From NCBI RefSeq assembly GCF_030064895.1, contig NZ_JASJEB010000013.1:1-64000 (forward strand): DNA of 64,000 nucleotides, written 5' to 3'. This DNA is from Crocosphaera sp. (GTDB lineage Bacteria; Cyanobacteriota; Cyanobacteriia; Cyanobacteriales; Microcystaceae). Below, one piece after another: positions 1-8,874 of this stretch. The notes beneath the pieces were generated by a model. That model saw only the letters and a program-made list of their open reading frames with translations. It had not been told where the DNA came from and ran no database searches. The position numbers were made by a program, and so were the translations under genes. Within the stretch, counting starts at the first letter, position 1, and each line of letters begins with the position of its first letter.

Positions 1-20
1 CTTGAAACCAAAATGAAAGA

Positions 21-46
21 TGTTCAATGTTCAATGTTCAATGTTT
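21..46. repeat. Heptamer tract TGTTCAA x3
   Basis: Three head-to-tail copies of TGTTCAA followed by a partial unit. The same heptamer, read on the other strand as TTGAACA, recurs at 8264-8308 and 45071-45112. Short tandem heptamers of this kind are known in cyanobacteria as STRR sequences; no function can be read from this tract. Confidence 0.85.
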
Positions 47-89
47 GGTCAGTCTACTATAGCAATTTAGATGCTTAACAGTTTATATT

Positions 90-422
90 TTATGATCCTA
101 ATTTAAGGGCTTCAATATATAAACTATAAGTTACCCCGATTTTAAAAAGATTGAGAATATCGAGACTGAGAGATCGCCCTTCTTTTTTGTTTCTACTATA
201 GACAATTCTACTAATTCCTTCCGTAAAAATTAGTAAAAAGATTCCTACAGTAATATCCCAATAAGCTTCTTGTCCTGCGGTAATAGAAACAGCTTGACCG
301 ACAAAAAAGCCCAAAAGAACACTAATCAGACTTAAAGAAATACGTCGCCAAGGATTACTAAAAGTTTCATTAAACTTGGTTTGAGTTACTTCCACCAAAG
401 TATTTAATCTCGTTCTTTGCAT
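90..422 (-). CDS. ycf20: Ycf20-like protein (DUF565)
   Basis: A 110-residue membrane protein of the Ycf20/DUF565 family, found in cyanobacteria and plastids. Plant relatives have been linked to non-photochemical quenching, but the bacterial role is not settled. The family core is visible: NPWRRISLSLISVLLGFFVG near residue 24, an AGQEAYWD loop, then a second hydrophobic stretch with LIFTEGISRIVYS near residue 66. Two or three membrane helices are likely. It starts at an ATG and its length fits the family. A diverged repeat element lies upstream, so its promoter is not obvious. The family call is secure; the function is not. Confidence 0.85.
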   Translation of the reverse strand: MQRTRLNTLVEVTQTKFNETFSNPWRRISLSLISVLLGFFVGQAVSITAGQEAYWDITVGIFLLIFTEGISRIVYSRNKKEGRSLSLDILNLFKIGVTYSLYIEALKLGS

Positions 423-448
423 AGGTTAAATTTCCTCATTTTTTAGCT

Positions 449-551
449 ATAACATTACGCATTTATTTTATGAAATTAGGTCCAATTTTCCTTCTTAACC
501 CATGATAGTTCAGAGGAAAAAAATGTCCTAACTAATTTTTGTATTGCTATA
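449..551. repeat. Diverged copy of the TATAGCA-ended element
   Basis: The right part (about 519-551) reads ATGTCCTAACTA and then ATTGCTATA, matching the right end of the two identical elements at 2746-2855 and 28900-29009. The left part has ATTAGGTCCAATTTT, resembling the left arm ATTAGGACATTTTT. The heptamer core is missing. It fills the gap between ycf20 and the DUF3611 gene. The right arm is clear; the left boundary is approximate. Confidence 0.5.
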
Positions 552-552
552 A

Positions 553-1131
553 TTATCGATCCAAACGATCTAATAAATATAAACCTACAACAATACCAGC
601 AAAGTGACAGAGAATTGTGTGAGTATTAGCGAGAAGTAATAAAATTTCACTAGGAGTCGGTAACTTACTGGTATCATAAACTGCCGCACCTTGAGGAATA
701 TTAGAAAGTTTGCGCCACAAAATTCCAACAAACCCTTCTGCACCAATAATTGAGAGGAAAATACCTACTAAATTGGATAATAAACCAGCCCTAATTAATT
801 GTAGTGTAGATGATTTTTTTGGCCGTGATTTTGCCTCGGGGTTGCGCATCAATTGGGCAATTTTTTTATAACGAAAACAAATCAAAATACTGATCACCAA
901 TGCGATAACGCCGGCAATGGAACAAAAGACACTAAAAGAAGTTCCTTCGGTTGAGGTTTCTTGGGCCACTAAACCAGCTAAGGCCAAGAATAACAGAGCA
1001 GCAGCTAATACACCTAATACCAACTGTCCCCAGAAACCGATATTTCCAGACCATTGCAGAATTCTCGCAGCGCGTTTGACGTTGGGGGGAAGGGGGGGAC
1101 GGGGTCGAGAAATTTCGTAGTTTTGACTCAT
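553..1131 (-). CDS. DUF3611 membrane protein (Tic21-like)
   Basis: A 192-residue protein with four hydrophobic segments, near residues 29-53, 66-86, 110-133 and 155-185, and a proline-rich N-terminus (SRPRPPLPPNVKRAARILQW) typical of DUF3611. The plant relative Tic21/PIC1 sits in the chloroplast inner envelope and has been proposed as a protein-import or iron-transport component. The cyanobacterial protein is therefore probably an inner-membrane protein, with transport only inferred. It starts at an ATG, on the same strand as ycf20, with a repeat remnant between the two genes. Confidence 0.75.
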   Translation of the reverse strand: MSQNYEISRPRPPLPPNVKRAARILQWSGNIGFWGQLVLGVLAAALLFLALAGLVAQETSTEGTSFSVFCSIAGVIALVISILICFRYKKIAQLMRNPEAKSRPKKSSTLQLIRAGLLSNLVGIFLSIIGAEGFVGILWRKLSNIPQGAAVYDTSKLPTPSEILLLLANTHTILCHFAGIVVGLYLLDRLDR

Positions 1132-1187
1132 AATCTGATGGTGAAAACTTTGATCGTTTGAACTCTGTGGGTTCTTCTTTCTAAATT

Positions 1188-2501
1188 TTACATTCTAAAT
1201 TCTACATTCTCAACGATGGTAGCCTTTTCTTGCCCAATAGCAAAGGCCAGCAAACAATTTTCTAACATTTGGATTAACCATCGAGATTTATCTATAGAAG
1301 TTGACTCATAATACTCAAAGAGATGGGCTAATTTTTGTCGTAAAGAATATTTCAGTTTGGGACTCAAAAAAGTCAATTTTAAAAGTAACCCAACTAACTG
1401 GGTTGAGCCTAAACAGCTTCTCAAGTTCATCATATCAAGACGGTTTGAGGGTTGATTCGGATTAAATATTAGTTTATTTAATAATTGATTTCCGATGCGT
1501 AATATTATAAATTCTTTGAGTAATTTTTCGTGTGAATTAGTGAGATTTATATCGATATTTTTTATTAAATATTGATGTACTTGAAGTTGCTTACGTTCTT
1601 CTTTAATATCTTCGACTAAATAATTTATAAACTCTATTTTAAAGTCCTGGTAGGATAGGGATTCAATTTTTTCAAAAAAAAGACTTGATTTCCGATTCTT
1701 TATGTTATTTTTGGTTAATTCTGTAAAAGTTTTTGTCGCTTGATTGAAAGCTTGATTCTTTAACAAGCTTGGATTAGGAACAGCCTCAATTATTTGTGGA
1801 AGTTTAGTTTCTAAGGTGCGAAGACGAGCAACTTCAATTTTTTGTTTCTGACGTATGATAGTTCTGCTTAATTTTTGATTAAAAGACTTTTGTTGATGCC
1901 TTTTGAAACAACCTAAAAAATCAATATATTGCTGAACACTATGATTATTCAGTAAACAATCTTTATATAAAAAGGGATAACGTCCTAATAAATCTCCCAA
2001 AACTTGGGGTTTTCCTTGATGATAATTTTTACGTTGATTGGTAATATGAATTAATCTTTGTAGTTTTAAATATTCAGTTGTTTCTGAAAAAGCTTGACTC
2101 TCTTCTTGCCATATTGTGATAAATTTTTGCTGCTCTATTTGATAAATATTGGTTTTTTTAAATAAATCTAATAACTCGAAAATAGCTTGTTTAGTTTCTT
2201 TATTAATTATCCAATGAGCAATACACACTTGACAAAGACGATTGAAAAATGATAAGCAATTAGTTTTAGCTGTTGGTGAATAAACTAGATTCTTTACCAT
2301 TTCTTGAACTTCACTATCAGGATAATTGTCTATTTCTACTAATAGTAAACGTATTCTATACAATACCTCACAGCTATGTTTAGTTTTGAGCAGTCTGAGA
2401 AAATATTGATAGAGACTATCATCCATCATTATAGTTTCTTCAGACATATAGCCTAATGTATCAAATGCTGCTTGTTTCACCATCATATTAATTACTTTCA
2501 T
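1188..2501 (-). CDS. Hypothetical alpha-helical protein
   Basis: I do not recognise this 437-residue protein. It is rich in leucine, lysine, glutamine and asparagine, has no signal peptide and no membrane segment, and looks helical throughout, possibly a HEAT-like or coiled scaffold. Basic heptad-like stretches occur near residues 205-235 and 310-330. The ATG start is followed by two further in-frame ATGs within eight codons, so the exact start is uncertain. Codon use matches its neighbours. It stands alone, with a large repeat-bearing gap upstream. Confidence 0.6.
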   Translation of the reverse strand: MKVINMMVKQAAFDTLGYMSEETIMMDDSLYQYFLRLLKTKHSCEVLYRIRLLLVEIDNYPDSEVQEMVKNLVYSPTAKTNCLSFFNRLCQVCIAHWIINKETKQAIFELLDLFKKTNIYQIEQQKFITIWQEESQAFSETTEYLKLQRLIHITNQRKNYHQGKPQVLGDLLGRYPFLYKDCLLNNHSVQQYIDFLGCFKRHQQKSFNQKLSRTIIRQKQKIEVARLRTLETKLPQIIEAVPNPSLLKNQAFNQATKTFTELTKNNIKNRKSSLFFEKIESLSYQDFKIEFINYLVEDIKEERKQLQVHQYLIKNIDINLTNSHEKLLKEFIILRIGNQLLNKLIFNPNQPSNRLDMMNLRSCLGSTQLVGLLLKLTFLSPKLKYSLRQKLAHLFEYYESTSIDKSRWLIQMLENCLLAFAIGQEKATIVENVEFRM

Positions 2502-3307
2502 TCATATAATTTTACCCAATTATTACGGAAATTACTGATAAACTCAAGAAAAAAGATCAACAAGATGATGTGATATATTCTATCGACATTTAACTAAAAC
2601 TATGATAAGCAAATTAAACTCAATATTGTCCTCCTATTGTTTCACAAATAGGAGGCATTTGGTATTAGCCAAAAGAACCCAAAAAGGAGTAAGTAATACT
2701 ACGTGGATTAAGAACAAAAGTTATCAATGGATAAAAGCTTTACTTTTATAGCAGTCGCCAAAGCTATTAGGACATTTTTCTGTTCCCTGTTCCCTGTTCC
2801 CTGTTCCCTTAAAATATAATTTATGTGTCCTAACTAGCCTGTCTATTGCTATATATTGCCACCTGGTGATAAAGTTTTTCTGTTTATGCTCAGTATATTC
2901 CCAGTTTTTGAATAAATTTAGTAAGCAAAAAATACTATTTTGTGTCTCTTACTCAATTATCCAATAGGCAATATAAATTTGAAAAATATGATCTTTTCTA
3001 TTGACACTATTGACTTACTATGATAGTCCAAAATACTATAGTAATCTTCCACAAAATAGAACTGGAAGTATAGTTGAGAAGAGTTATTTTTACTGAAACC
3101 TAGATACTTTTGCCTGTTTAAGTTCTAACTTCAAACTTCTGAGTTTTGACTTCTGCATAAGGGGAGATTTCAGGGTAATCTAGAAGATATGGCAGTTCAA
3201 GTTTGGGTGTTTCAATAAGGCCGATTCTCACATTTTAGGTAAATACACCTTCATTAATCACTCACTTTTGCTATTACTCATCACAACCACAGAGATTAAA
3301 AAATATA
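2502..3307. other. Gene-poor gap with a short ORF and a repeat element
   Basis: This 806-base gap lies between divergent genes. It holds a small ORF of 49 codons (2602-2751, plus strand, ATG start, basic and not recognised) whose stop codon is supplied by the end of the repeat element at 2746. Inside that ORF is a hairpin with 9-bp arms at 2630-2638 and 2647-2655. The rest, upstream of the GH57 gene, shows no gene and must contain promoters for both flanking genes. Confidence 0.5.
2746..2855. mobile_element. MITE-like element, copy 1 (heptamer core)
   Basis: The 110 bases here are identical to 28900-29009. The ends form an imperfect inverted repeat: TATAGCAG, then GCTATTAGGACAT on the left, against TATAGCAA, GGCTAGTTAGGACAC on the right when reverse-complemented. 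The middle consists of CTGTTCC heptamers (four units). No transposase is encoded, so it is a non-autonomous element or a folded repeat. If TA is the target duplication, the element proper is TAGCAG to TTGCTA. Flanks differ between copies, which supports a discrete unit. Confidence 0.8.
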
Positions 3308-5557
3308 ATGGCTCATCCTCTATACGTTGCATTTATTTGGCATCAACACCAACCCTTGTATAAATCCCGTGAAGCGATTAATGATCCCAATGGACAGTAT
3401 CGTATGCCTTGGGCCCGTTTACACGGTGTCAAAGATTATTTAGACCTAATTCTTGTCTTAGAAGAGTTTCCCAAGCTGCACCAAACCGTTAACCTCGTTC
3501 CTTCTTTGATTCTACAGTTAGAAGATTATGCCCGAGGAACAGCACTGGATCGCTACATGGCCTTAACCTTAACTTCTGCTATTGATCTCACAGATGAAGA
3601 TAAAGGATTTATTTTTGACCACTTTTTTGATGCCCACCATCGCACCTTAATCGATCCCTATTATCGTTATTCTGAATTGAATATGCAAAAGCACGATAAA
3701 GGTCGAGAATGGTGCTTTGAAAACTGGAGTGTCCATGATTATAGCGATCTTTTGGCTTGGCACAACCTAGCTTGGATCGATCCCATTTTCCGAGAAAAAG
3801 ATCCCGAAATTGCTGCTTGGTTTGAACAAGGAAAAGGCTTTTCTTTGGAAGATCGCAAAAAAATTATTGCTAAACATCGGGAAATTATCGGACAAATTAT
3901 CCCGCAACACAAAAAAATGCAGGATTCTGGGCAGTTAGAATTAATGACAACGCCCTATACTCACCCCATTTTACCCTTACTAGCGGATACGGACTCAGGA
4001 CAGGTAGCCATTCCTGAAATGACCTTACCGCAAAAACGTTTCCAGTATCCTCAAGATATTCCCTGTCATCTGCGTAAAGCCAAAGAAAATTACGTCGATC
4101 GCTTTGGTTGCCAACCGAAAGGACTCTGGCCCTCCGAACAGTCCGTTAGCCCTGCCATTCTACCCTATGTAGCGCAAGAAAACTTTAATTGGTTGTGTTC
4201 CGATGAATCAGTTTTAGGTTGGAGTGTGGAACACTATTTCTATCGGGATGAAACTGGCAATGTTTGTGATCCCCACAGAATGTATCTTCCCTATCGCTTA
4301 GAAACGGAATACGGAGATTTGGCCATTGTCTTCCGTGATCACCGTTTATCCGATTTAATCGGCTTTAGTTATAGTGGAATGGAACCCCGTCACGCGGCTT
4401 CTGATTTCCTCGGACATTTACAAGCCATTTCTCGTTCTTTGGTGGAACGTCAAAAAAGCAAAGTTACCACCCTGGAAGATCCCTGGTTAGTCACCATTGC
4501 CCTAGACGGAGAAAATTGTTGGGAATACTATCATGATGATGGTCTACACTTCCTCCGAGCCTTATATTCCCAGTTGAGCGAAGTTGATGATATAGAATTG
4601 GTCACTGTTTCCGAATTTATTGAGAAGTTTCCCCCAAAAGAAGAAATTAAGCCCCAGAAATTACATAGTGGTTCCTGGGTAGATGGTAGCTTTAGCACTT
4701 GGATCGGTGATCCCGTCAAAAATAAAGCTTGGGATCTATTAACAGATGCTCGTAAGATGATGGCCAAACACCCCGAAGCTACCGAAAAAACTAATCCCGA
4801 AGCTTGGGAAGCGTTATATGCAGCTGAAGGATCGGACTGGTGTTGGTGGTTTGGGGAAGGACATTCTTCCAGTCATGGGGCTTTATTTGATGAATTGTAC
4901 CGCGAACATTTACGGGGAGTTTATTCGGCCTTGGGTGAACCCATTCCTGAAAACTTATATCAAGCTTTAGACGATCACAGCAAAAAAGGCGATCGCCCCC
5001 CAGAAGGCTTTATTCAACCGGTGATCGATGGTAATGTTGATGAAGAAGACTGGGAAAAAGCTGGACGCATCGAAATTGGGGGATCAACGGGAACTATGCA
5101 CAAAGCGAGTACTGTACAACGCATTTATTATGGCGCAGATCACCTCAATTTATATCTACGCTTTGATGTGAAAATGGGGTCTCAACCTGGTCGAGATTTA
5201 CCCAATGAGTTACATTTACTCTGGTATTATGCTGATACCGATGTCTTTACCAGTACGGTTCCTTTAGCGGATGTTCCGGACGAAGAGCCGGTTAACTATA
5301 CTTTCCACCATCATGTAGGCATTAATTTGGTTTCTCAGTCGGCCTGGTTACAACAAGCTTGGCATAGTAATGACTGGCATCCCAAAAATCACCGTATTCA
5401 GGTGGCATTTAATCAATGCTTAGAAATTGCTATCCCTTGGAGTGATCTACACCGTGAACCGGACGCTTGGTTGCATTTAGTAGCTTTATTTGCTGATCAT
5501 GGTAAGTTCCGTAGCTTTTTACCTGAAAACCAATTAGTGGAGTTGAAAGTTCCTTAA
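3308..5557 (+). CDS. Glycoside hydrolase family 57 protein
   Basis: A 749-residue GH57 enzyme acting on alpha-glucans such as glycogen, either hydrolysing or transferring. Family motifs are present: HQHQP at residues 12-16, the probable nucleophile Glu277 in LWPSEQSVS, and the probable acid/base Asp400 in ALDGENCWEYY. After the catalytic barrel and helical region, residues from about 565 to the end form a separate beta-rich domain, probably carbohydrate-binding. There is no signal peptide, so it acts in the cytoplasm. It begins at an ATG, is a single-gene unit and is followed by a strong terminator. The exact substrate cannot be read from sequence. Confidence 0.88.
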   Translation: MAHPLYVAFIWHQHQPLYKSREAINDPNGQYRMPWARLHGVKDYLDLILVLEEFPKLHQTVNLVPSLILQLEDYARGTALDRYMALTLTSAIDLTDEDKGFIFDHFFDAHHRTLIDPYYRYSELNMQKHDKGREWCFENWSVHDYSDLLAWHNLAWIDPIFREKDPEIAAWFEQGKGFSLEDRKKIIAKHREIIGQIIPQHKKMQDSGQLELMTTPYTHPILPLLADTDSGQVAIPEMTLPQKRFQYPQDIPCHLRKAKENYVDRFGCQPKGLWPSEQSVSPAILPYVAQENFNWLCSDESVLGWSVEHYFYRDETGNVCDPHRMYLPYRLETEYGDLAIVFRDHRLSDLIGFSYSGMEPRHAASDFLGHLQAISRSLVERQKSKVTTLEDPWLVTIALDGENCWEYYHDDGLHFLRALYSQLSEVDDIELVTVSEFIEKFPPKEEIKPQKLHSGSWVDGSFSTWIGDPVKNKAWDLLTDARKMMAKHPEATEKTNPEAWEALYAAEGSDWCWWFGEGHSSSHGALFDELYREHLRGVYSALGEPIPENLYQALDDHSKKGDRPPEGFIQPVIDGNVDEEDWEKAGRIEIGGSTGTMHKASTVQRIYYGADHLNLYLRFDVKMGSQPGRDLPNELHLLWYYADTDVFTSTVPLADVPDEEPVNYTFHHHVGINLVSQSAWLQQAWHSNDWHPKNHRIQVAFNQCLEIAIPWSDLHREPDAWLHLVALFADHGKFRSFLPENQLVELKVP

Positions 5558-5587
5558 AGGTGGGTACGATATCAATCCTTTTACATA

Positions 5588-5626
5588 CTCCCCCACTAAA
5601 TTACAGATTGTAGTGGGGGATTTTTT
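5588..5626 (+). terminator. Rho-independent terminator after GH57 gene
   Basis: A 9-bp perfect stem (CCCCCACTA with TAGTGGGGG) and a 12-base loop are followed by ATTTTTT, 32 bases after the GH57 stop codon. Confidence 0.9.
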
Positions 5627-5966
5627 CCAGTTGACTGTTAGAAATTCCTGTTTCAACTAGACGGTTTAAATTCTCAATTTCCCCAGTAAAAACGCCAAAA
5701 TAATCTAATAATTCAAGATTATGGCATTTTTTTCTTTTTTTATTTAAAAATATTAAATACTTACTAATATTAAAAATGTTCTCATTCTGCTCTTGACCTA
5801 AGATTGAAGATTGAGTAAATATAAGCCTTTGCTTTTAAAAATTTTTAAATCTATAATAAAGCCTCTTAAATCAATAAGAAATCTGAAATCTACCCTTTTC
5901 TTTTCTCTTTTCCTGTCTTTTCAGCACGAGTCAATGTATAATCTGTACTCTGCGACCGGCAATTGC

Positions 5967-6124
5967 TTGACACTTTAGAAAAATGTGATAGCACAAATAA
6001 GTAAATAAAATAATAAAAAACTCATTAATTATCACTGATTTTCTCAGTTTTGCTCTTGACACTTTAGGAAAATATGATAGCACAAATAAGTAAATAAAAT
6101 AATAAAAAACTTATTAATTTTCAC
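5967..6124. repeat. 69-bp direct duplication in promoter region
   Basis: Positions 5967-6035 and 6056-6124 are near-identical (about five mismatches), each starting TTGACACTTTAG and ending TTAATT.TCAC, 89 bases apart. TTGACA followed by a TATGAT-like hexamer occurs in the second unit, but the 11-base spacing is too short for a normal promoter. The unit could be a duplicated regulator-binding region. Confidence 0.85.
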
Positions 6125-6159
6125 CTATTTTTGAGAATCTTGTTGTTATCTTGGTGTTG

Positions 6160-6194
6160 TTACTTAAGGGTGTTTACTTAAGGGTGTTTACTTA
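6160..6194. repeat. 14-bp tandem repeat before start codon
   Basis: Two and a half copies of TTACTTAAGGGTGT end six bases before the ATG of the PEP-CTERM gene. The repeat occupies the leader where a ribosome binding site would lie; AGGG in the repeat is the only candidate. Confidence 0.85.
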
Positions 6195-6200
6195 TTAATC

Positions 6201-6923
6201 ATGATTAACAAAATTCAAACAAATTCTGCCTTAGCCGTTGTAGTTGCTCTTGCTTCCACTCTAATTGGTTCTTCAGCACAAGCCCAAACTTTCTCTGGTG
6301 ATTTTTCTGGATTCATCTTAAACCAAACTACAATTGAGGACGCTATGGGTAATCCCTACACCGCAGTTGTCTTAGATAGTGGCTTAGCTAAATTAACATT
6401 TGATAACTTCAATTTTGACGGTGACTCTGAAACTGACTTTATTGAAGATGAAATTACAATTAGGTACGACCTAATACTTGACGAATTCATATTCGAGTAT
6501 GCACCACTACCTACCCCTGTCCGAGCTAATGGCAAGATTTCTTATGATATCACTGGCACTGTATTACCTGTTCCTGGTGGAGAGTTTCAAACTGTTGTTA
6601 CCGCTACAGAGGTTGGTAGTATCGTTAACGGATTTGATGGAGTATTCGAGATTGATGTAGATATCACCACCGATGTAGGCGGCCCATATACATTATCTTC
6701 TAATAACGGTAGTCCTGATGCTGAAGCTATTGTTCCAAATGCCAACAAACTTAGTGTTGTGAATACATTATCCGATGGTGGTGATACTATTAGTATGTTA
6801 TCTAACTCTTACATCGCAGCAAACAACTTTGTACCGCAGAGTGTTCCCGAACCCGGAACTATTATTGGACTTCTTGCTTTAGGCGGATTAGGATTAGCTA
6901 CCAAAGGCAAGAAACAAAAGTAA
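6201..6923 (+). CDS. PEP-CTERM sorting domain protein
   Basis: A 240-residue exported protein. An N-terminal signal peptide ends near AQAQT (residue 29). The C-terminus carries the sorting tag VPEPGTIIGLLALGGLGLATKGKKQK in outline: a VPEP motif, a hydrophobic helix and a basic tail. Such tags are recognised by exosortase systems and are common in surface or matrix proteins. The body is acidic and rich in Asp, Thr and beta-prone sequence, with no recognised catalytic domain. It is a single gene preceded by duplicated promoter-proximal repeats and followed by a bidirectional terminator. Confidence 0.88.
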   Translation: MINKIQTNSALAVVVALASTLIGSSAQAQTFSGDFSGFILNQTTIEDAMGNPYTAVVLDSGLAKLTFDNFNFDGDSETDFIEDEITIRYDLILDEFIFEYAPLPTPVRANGKISYDITGTVLPVPGGEFQTVVTATEVGSIVNGFDGVFEIDVDITTDVGGPYTLSSNNGSPDAEAIVPNANKLSVVNTLSDGGDTISMLSNSYIAANNFVPQSVPEPGTIIGLLALGGLGLATKGKKQK

Positions 6924-7151
6924 AAAGTTGTCAAGTCTTGTCAACATTGACAACCACTGTATCTATATATTTTTTATGTGGCTCTTATGAAGAGTATTTT
7001 AATAGTTCACGAGCCACTCTCCAAAACCAAATTGCCACCCATAGCTATCTAATTTTTCTGGGTTGAGAATACTAAAACGAAACCATTACCTACATTCTTT
7101 TTAACGGTTTCGCCTTGCTTATCAGCCTAGATTTATCATAACACAAAATTC

Positions 7152-7184
7152 AAATCTACCGACCTATAATCGGTAGATTTTTGT
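7152..7184. terminator. Bidirectional terminator between convergent genes
   Basis: A perfect 11-bp stem (AAATCTACCGA with TCGGTAGATTT) has a 7-base loop, followed by T-rich sequence on the plus strand and GAATTTTG on the minus strand. It lies between the convergent PEP-CTERM and solute-binding genes and can serve both. Confidence 0.85.
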
Positions 7185-7206
7185 TAAGCGACATCTTACC
7201 GTGATT

Positions 7207-8037
7207 CTAGTCGGTTTGTTCGATGATATAAGGGAATTCTCCGCTATTAATGCTAAACCATTCTTTTTGTAGAATACGATTTTCTGGACTAAGAATAGTT
7301 AAATTAACCAATTGTTTAAATTCCGTATTTTCTTGAGGTAAAATACAGCCGTACAACTCTCTAGTAATGGGTTGAGAAGGCAATAAAACGAAGTCTCCAA
7401 TACTACCACCTTGTTGAACAATTTCTCCTAATAACAAAATACCATCACTAACAACCGCTTTAACTTCATTTTGTTTGAGTTTTCTTACTCCTTCTTCTCG
7501 ACTTTTGATATCTTTCCAGTTGGCTAAAGGATAGATTTGAGGAATAATTTCTTGAGTAGTGGTTCCTGGTAAAAATGCAATGGAAATGTCGGTTAAGTTG
7601 CCATTATAATTAAAGTTAGGAGCATCTTGTAGTTTAACTAAAAATTGCGCTCCTGTCATAAAAAAGGGAACGGAAAAATCGACTCTTGTTAAACGGGTTT
7701 GGGTGATAGTTGTCGCACCACACACAATATCAACATCTCCCCGTTGGATAATACGAAACCGACTATCTATAGTTGCTTCTCTCAGGTTTAACTTTATGGG
7801 TTGATTGAGTTCTTTTTCTAATTTTTTGTGAATTAAACGAATGAGATCAACAGAGTATCCTGTCCATTTTCCTTTTTTATTAACATAACCAAACGGAATA
7901 GCATCTTTTCTAACTCCTGCGTTTAATTCTCCTGTCCGTTTTATTTTTTCTAAGACAGTTTCCGCTAAAACAAAACGAGGTAAAAGAACAAATAAACTTA
8001 AAATTATTAAAACAGAAATTGAGTATTTCTTATTCAT
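7207..8037 (-). CDS. Amino-acid ABC transporter substrate-binding protein (family 3)
   Basis: A 276-residue periplasmic solute-binding protein of the polar amino-acid family. It has a signal peptide ending near VLAETV (residue 26), then the family pattern: GELNAGVRKDAIPFGYV, GYSVDLIRLI, GDVDIVCGATTIT and RVDFSVPFF. No permease or ATPase gene lies beside it, so it either works with a transporter elsewhere or acts as a sensor-type binding protein. It starts at an ATG after an AT-rich gap. The substrate cannot be deduced beyond a polar amino acid. Confidence 0.85.
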   Translation of the reverse strand: MNKKYSISVLIILSLFVLLPRFVLAETVLEKIKRTGELNAGVRKDAIPFGYVNKKGKWTGYSVDLIRLIHKKLEKELNQPIKLNLREATIDSRFRIIQRGDVDIVCGATTITQTRLTRVDFSVPFFMTGAQFLVKLQDAPNFNYNGNLTDISIAFLPGTTTQEIIPQIYPLANWKDIKSREEGVRKLKQNEVKAVVSDGILLLGEIVQQGGSIGDFVLLPSQPITRELYGCILPQENTEFKQLVNLTILSPENRILQKEWFSINSGEFPYIIEQTD

Positions 8038-8263
8038 TTTATGATTATTTAACTATAGATATAATTCTTGAGACTCGTAAATTTTTCTAAAGTTCCTGTG
8101 ATTAGTTATATCTTTTACATATTATATGGACTAACCTACAATGAATTTACCGGGCTGATCAATACGTTATCTAAAGATAACTGAATAGTAGATATATTAG
8201 ACATTATAAGTCCAATCAATTGAACACCATTTGTTAGTCTTGAAATTAATTTCAATGAGCAAA

Positions 8264-8308
8264 CATTGAACATTGAACATTGAACATTGAACATTGAACA
8301 TTGAACAT
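8264..8308. repeat. Heptamer tract CATTGAA x6
   Basis: Six exact copies of CATTGAA are followed by CATTTATCATTTATTG. The tract sits in the roughly 290-base gap between the solute-binding gene and the next hypothetical gene. The sequence, including the CATTTAT variant, matches the left flank of the four-helix-bundle gene at 45143. Confidence 0.92.
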
Positions 8309-8328
8309 TTATCATTTATTGACTTTTT

Positions 8329-8850
8329 TTAGATTTTTTCTATATTTTTTTTGATAATTTGTTTTTGTTCTTCGTCGTATTCCCATTTCTCTAAAAAACC
8401 TTGATAACTGCCATTATTATTAATAATAGTTTGTTTTAATGCTTCTAATTTTTGGGAACTTAAATCTAAATTGGTTAACTTAATTAAATTTCCGTTTCTT
8501 TGAGCAACTTTTTCAGAACTTTGTGCTTGCTTTTCATCATTATTACGACGATGAGTGATTGCCATAGCTGAAGACATGGCGAGATTTTTTACTAATAGTT
8601 CACTAACAATCTCTGGGGAGGTTTTTAAAGCATTAATTACCCCTTCACTCGGATTATCCGCCAAAGAAAGATCGCTAGTTAAATAGATAACAAAAAAACC
8701 CCTTGCCCCATTTTCACTATTGACTAAAGTAGTAACTATTTCTTGAATCTCATCGTCTTTTAGTTTCTTGTTAACTATTGCTTCGGTGAGAGTTTCAGTT
8801 AACTGTAATGCTTCTTCAAAGGAAAGATTATTAGGAATATGCCAATTCAT
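8329..8850 (-). CDS. Conserved hypothetical protein
   Basis: I do not recognise a named domain in this 173-residue protein. It is soluble, acidic in its first half and lysine-rich at its end. The first 60 residues look helical (FEEALQLTETLTEAIVNKKL), followed by a central region with ENGARGFFVIYLTSDLSLAD and then RRNNDEKQAQSSEK. The ATG start is plausible. It lies immediately downstream of the bestrophin gene (24 bases), so the PBP, bestrophin and this gene may form one transcript. Confidence 0.6.
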   Translation of the reverse strand: MNWHIPNNLSFEEALQLTETLTEAIVNKKLKDDEIQEIVTTLVNSENGARGFFVIYLTSDLSLADNPSEGVINALKTSPEIVSELLVKNLAMSSAMAITHRRNNDEKQAQSSEKVAQRNGNLIKLTNLDLSSQKLEALKQTIINNNGSYQGFLEKWEYDEEQKQIIKKNIEKI

Positions 8851-8874
8851 TTTAGTCAGTAGTTTTGATAATTA

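Larger units (their letters stand above)
5627..6200. other. Gap upstream of PEP-CTERM gene; direct repeats
   Basis: No gene is seen. The first half is AT-rich without clear structure. The second half holds a 69-base direct duplication and a 14-base tandem repeat just before the PEP-CTERM start, described separately. Confidence 0.6.

Noticed and set aside
2602-2751. 49-codon ORF as a real gene
   Set aside because: It has no recognised similarity, contains a hairpin, and its stop comes from the inserted repeat; kept only as a note in the gap entry.
6056-6079. Sigma-70 promoter in the duplicated unit
   Set aside because: TTGACA and TATGAT are only 11 bases apart, too close for normal recognition.
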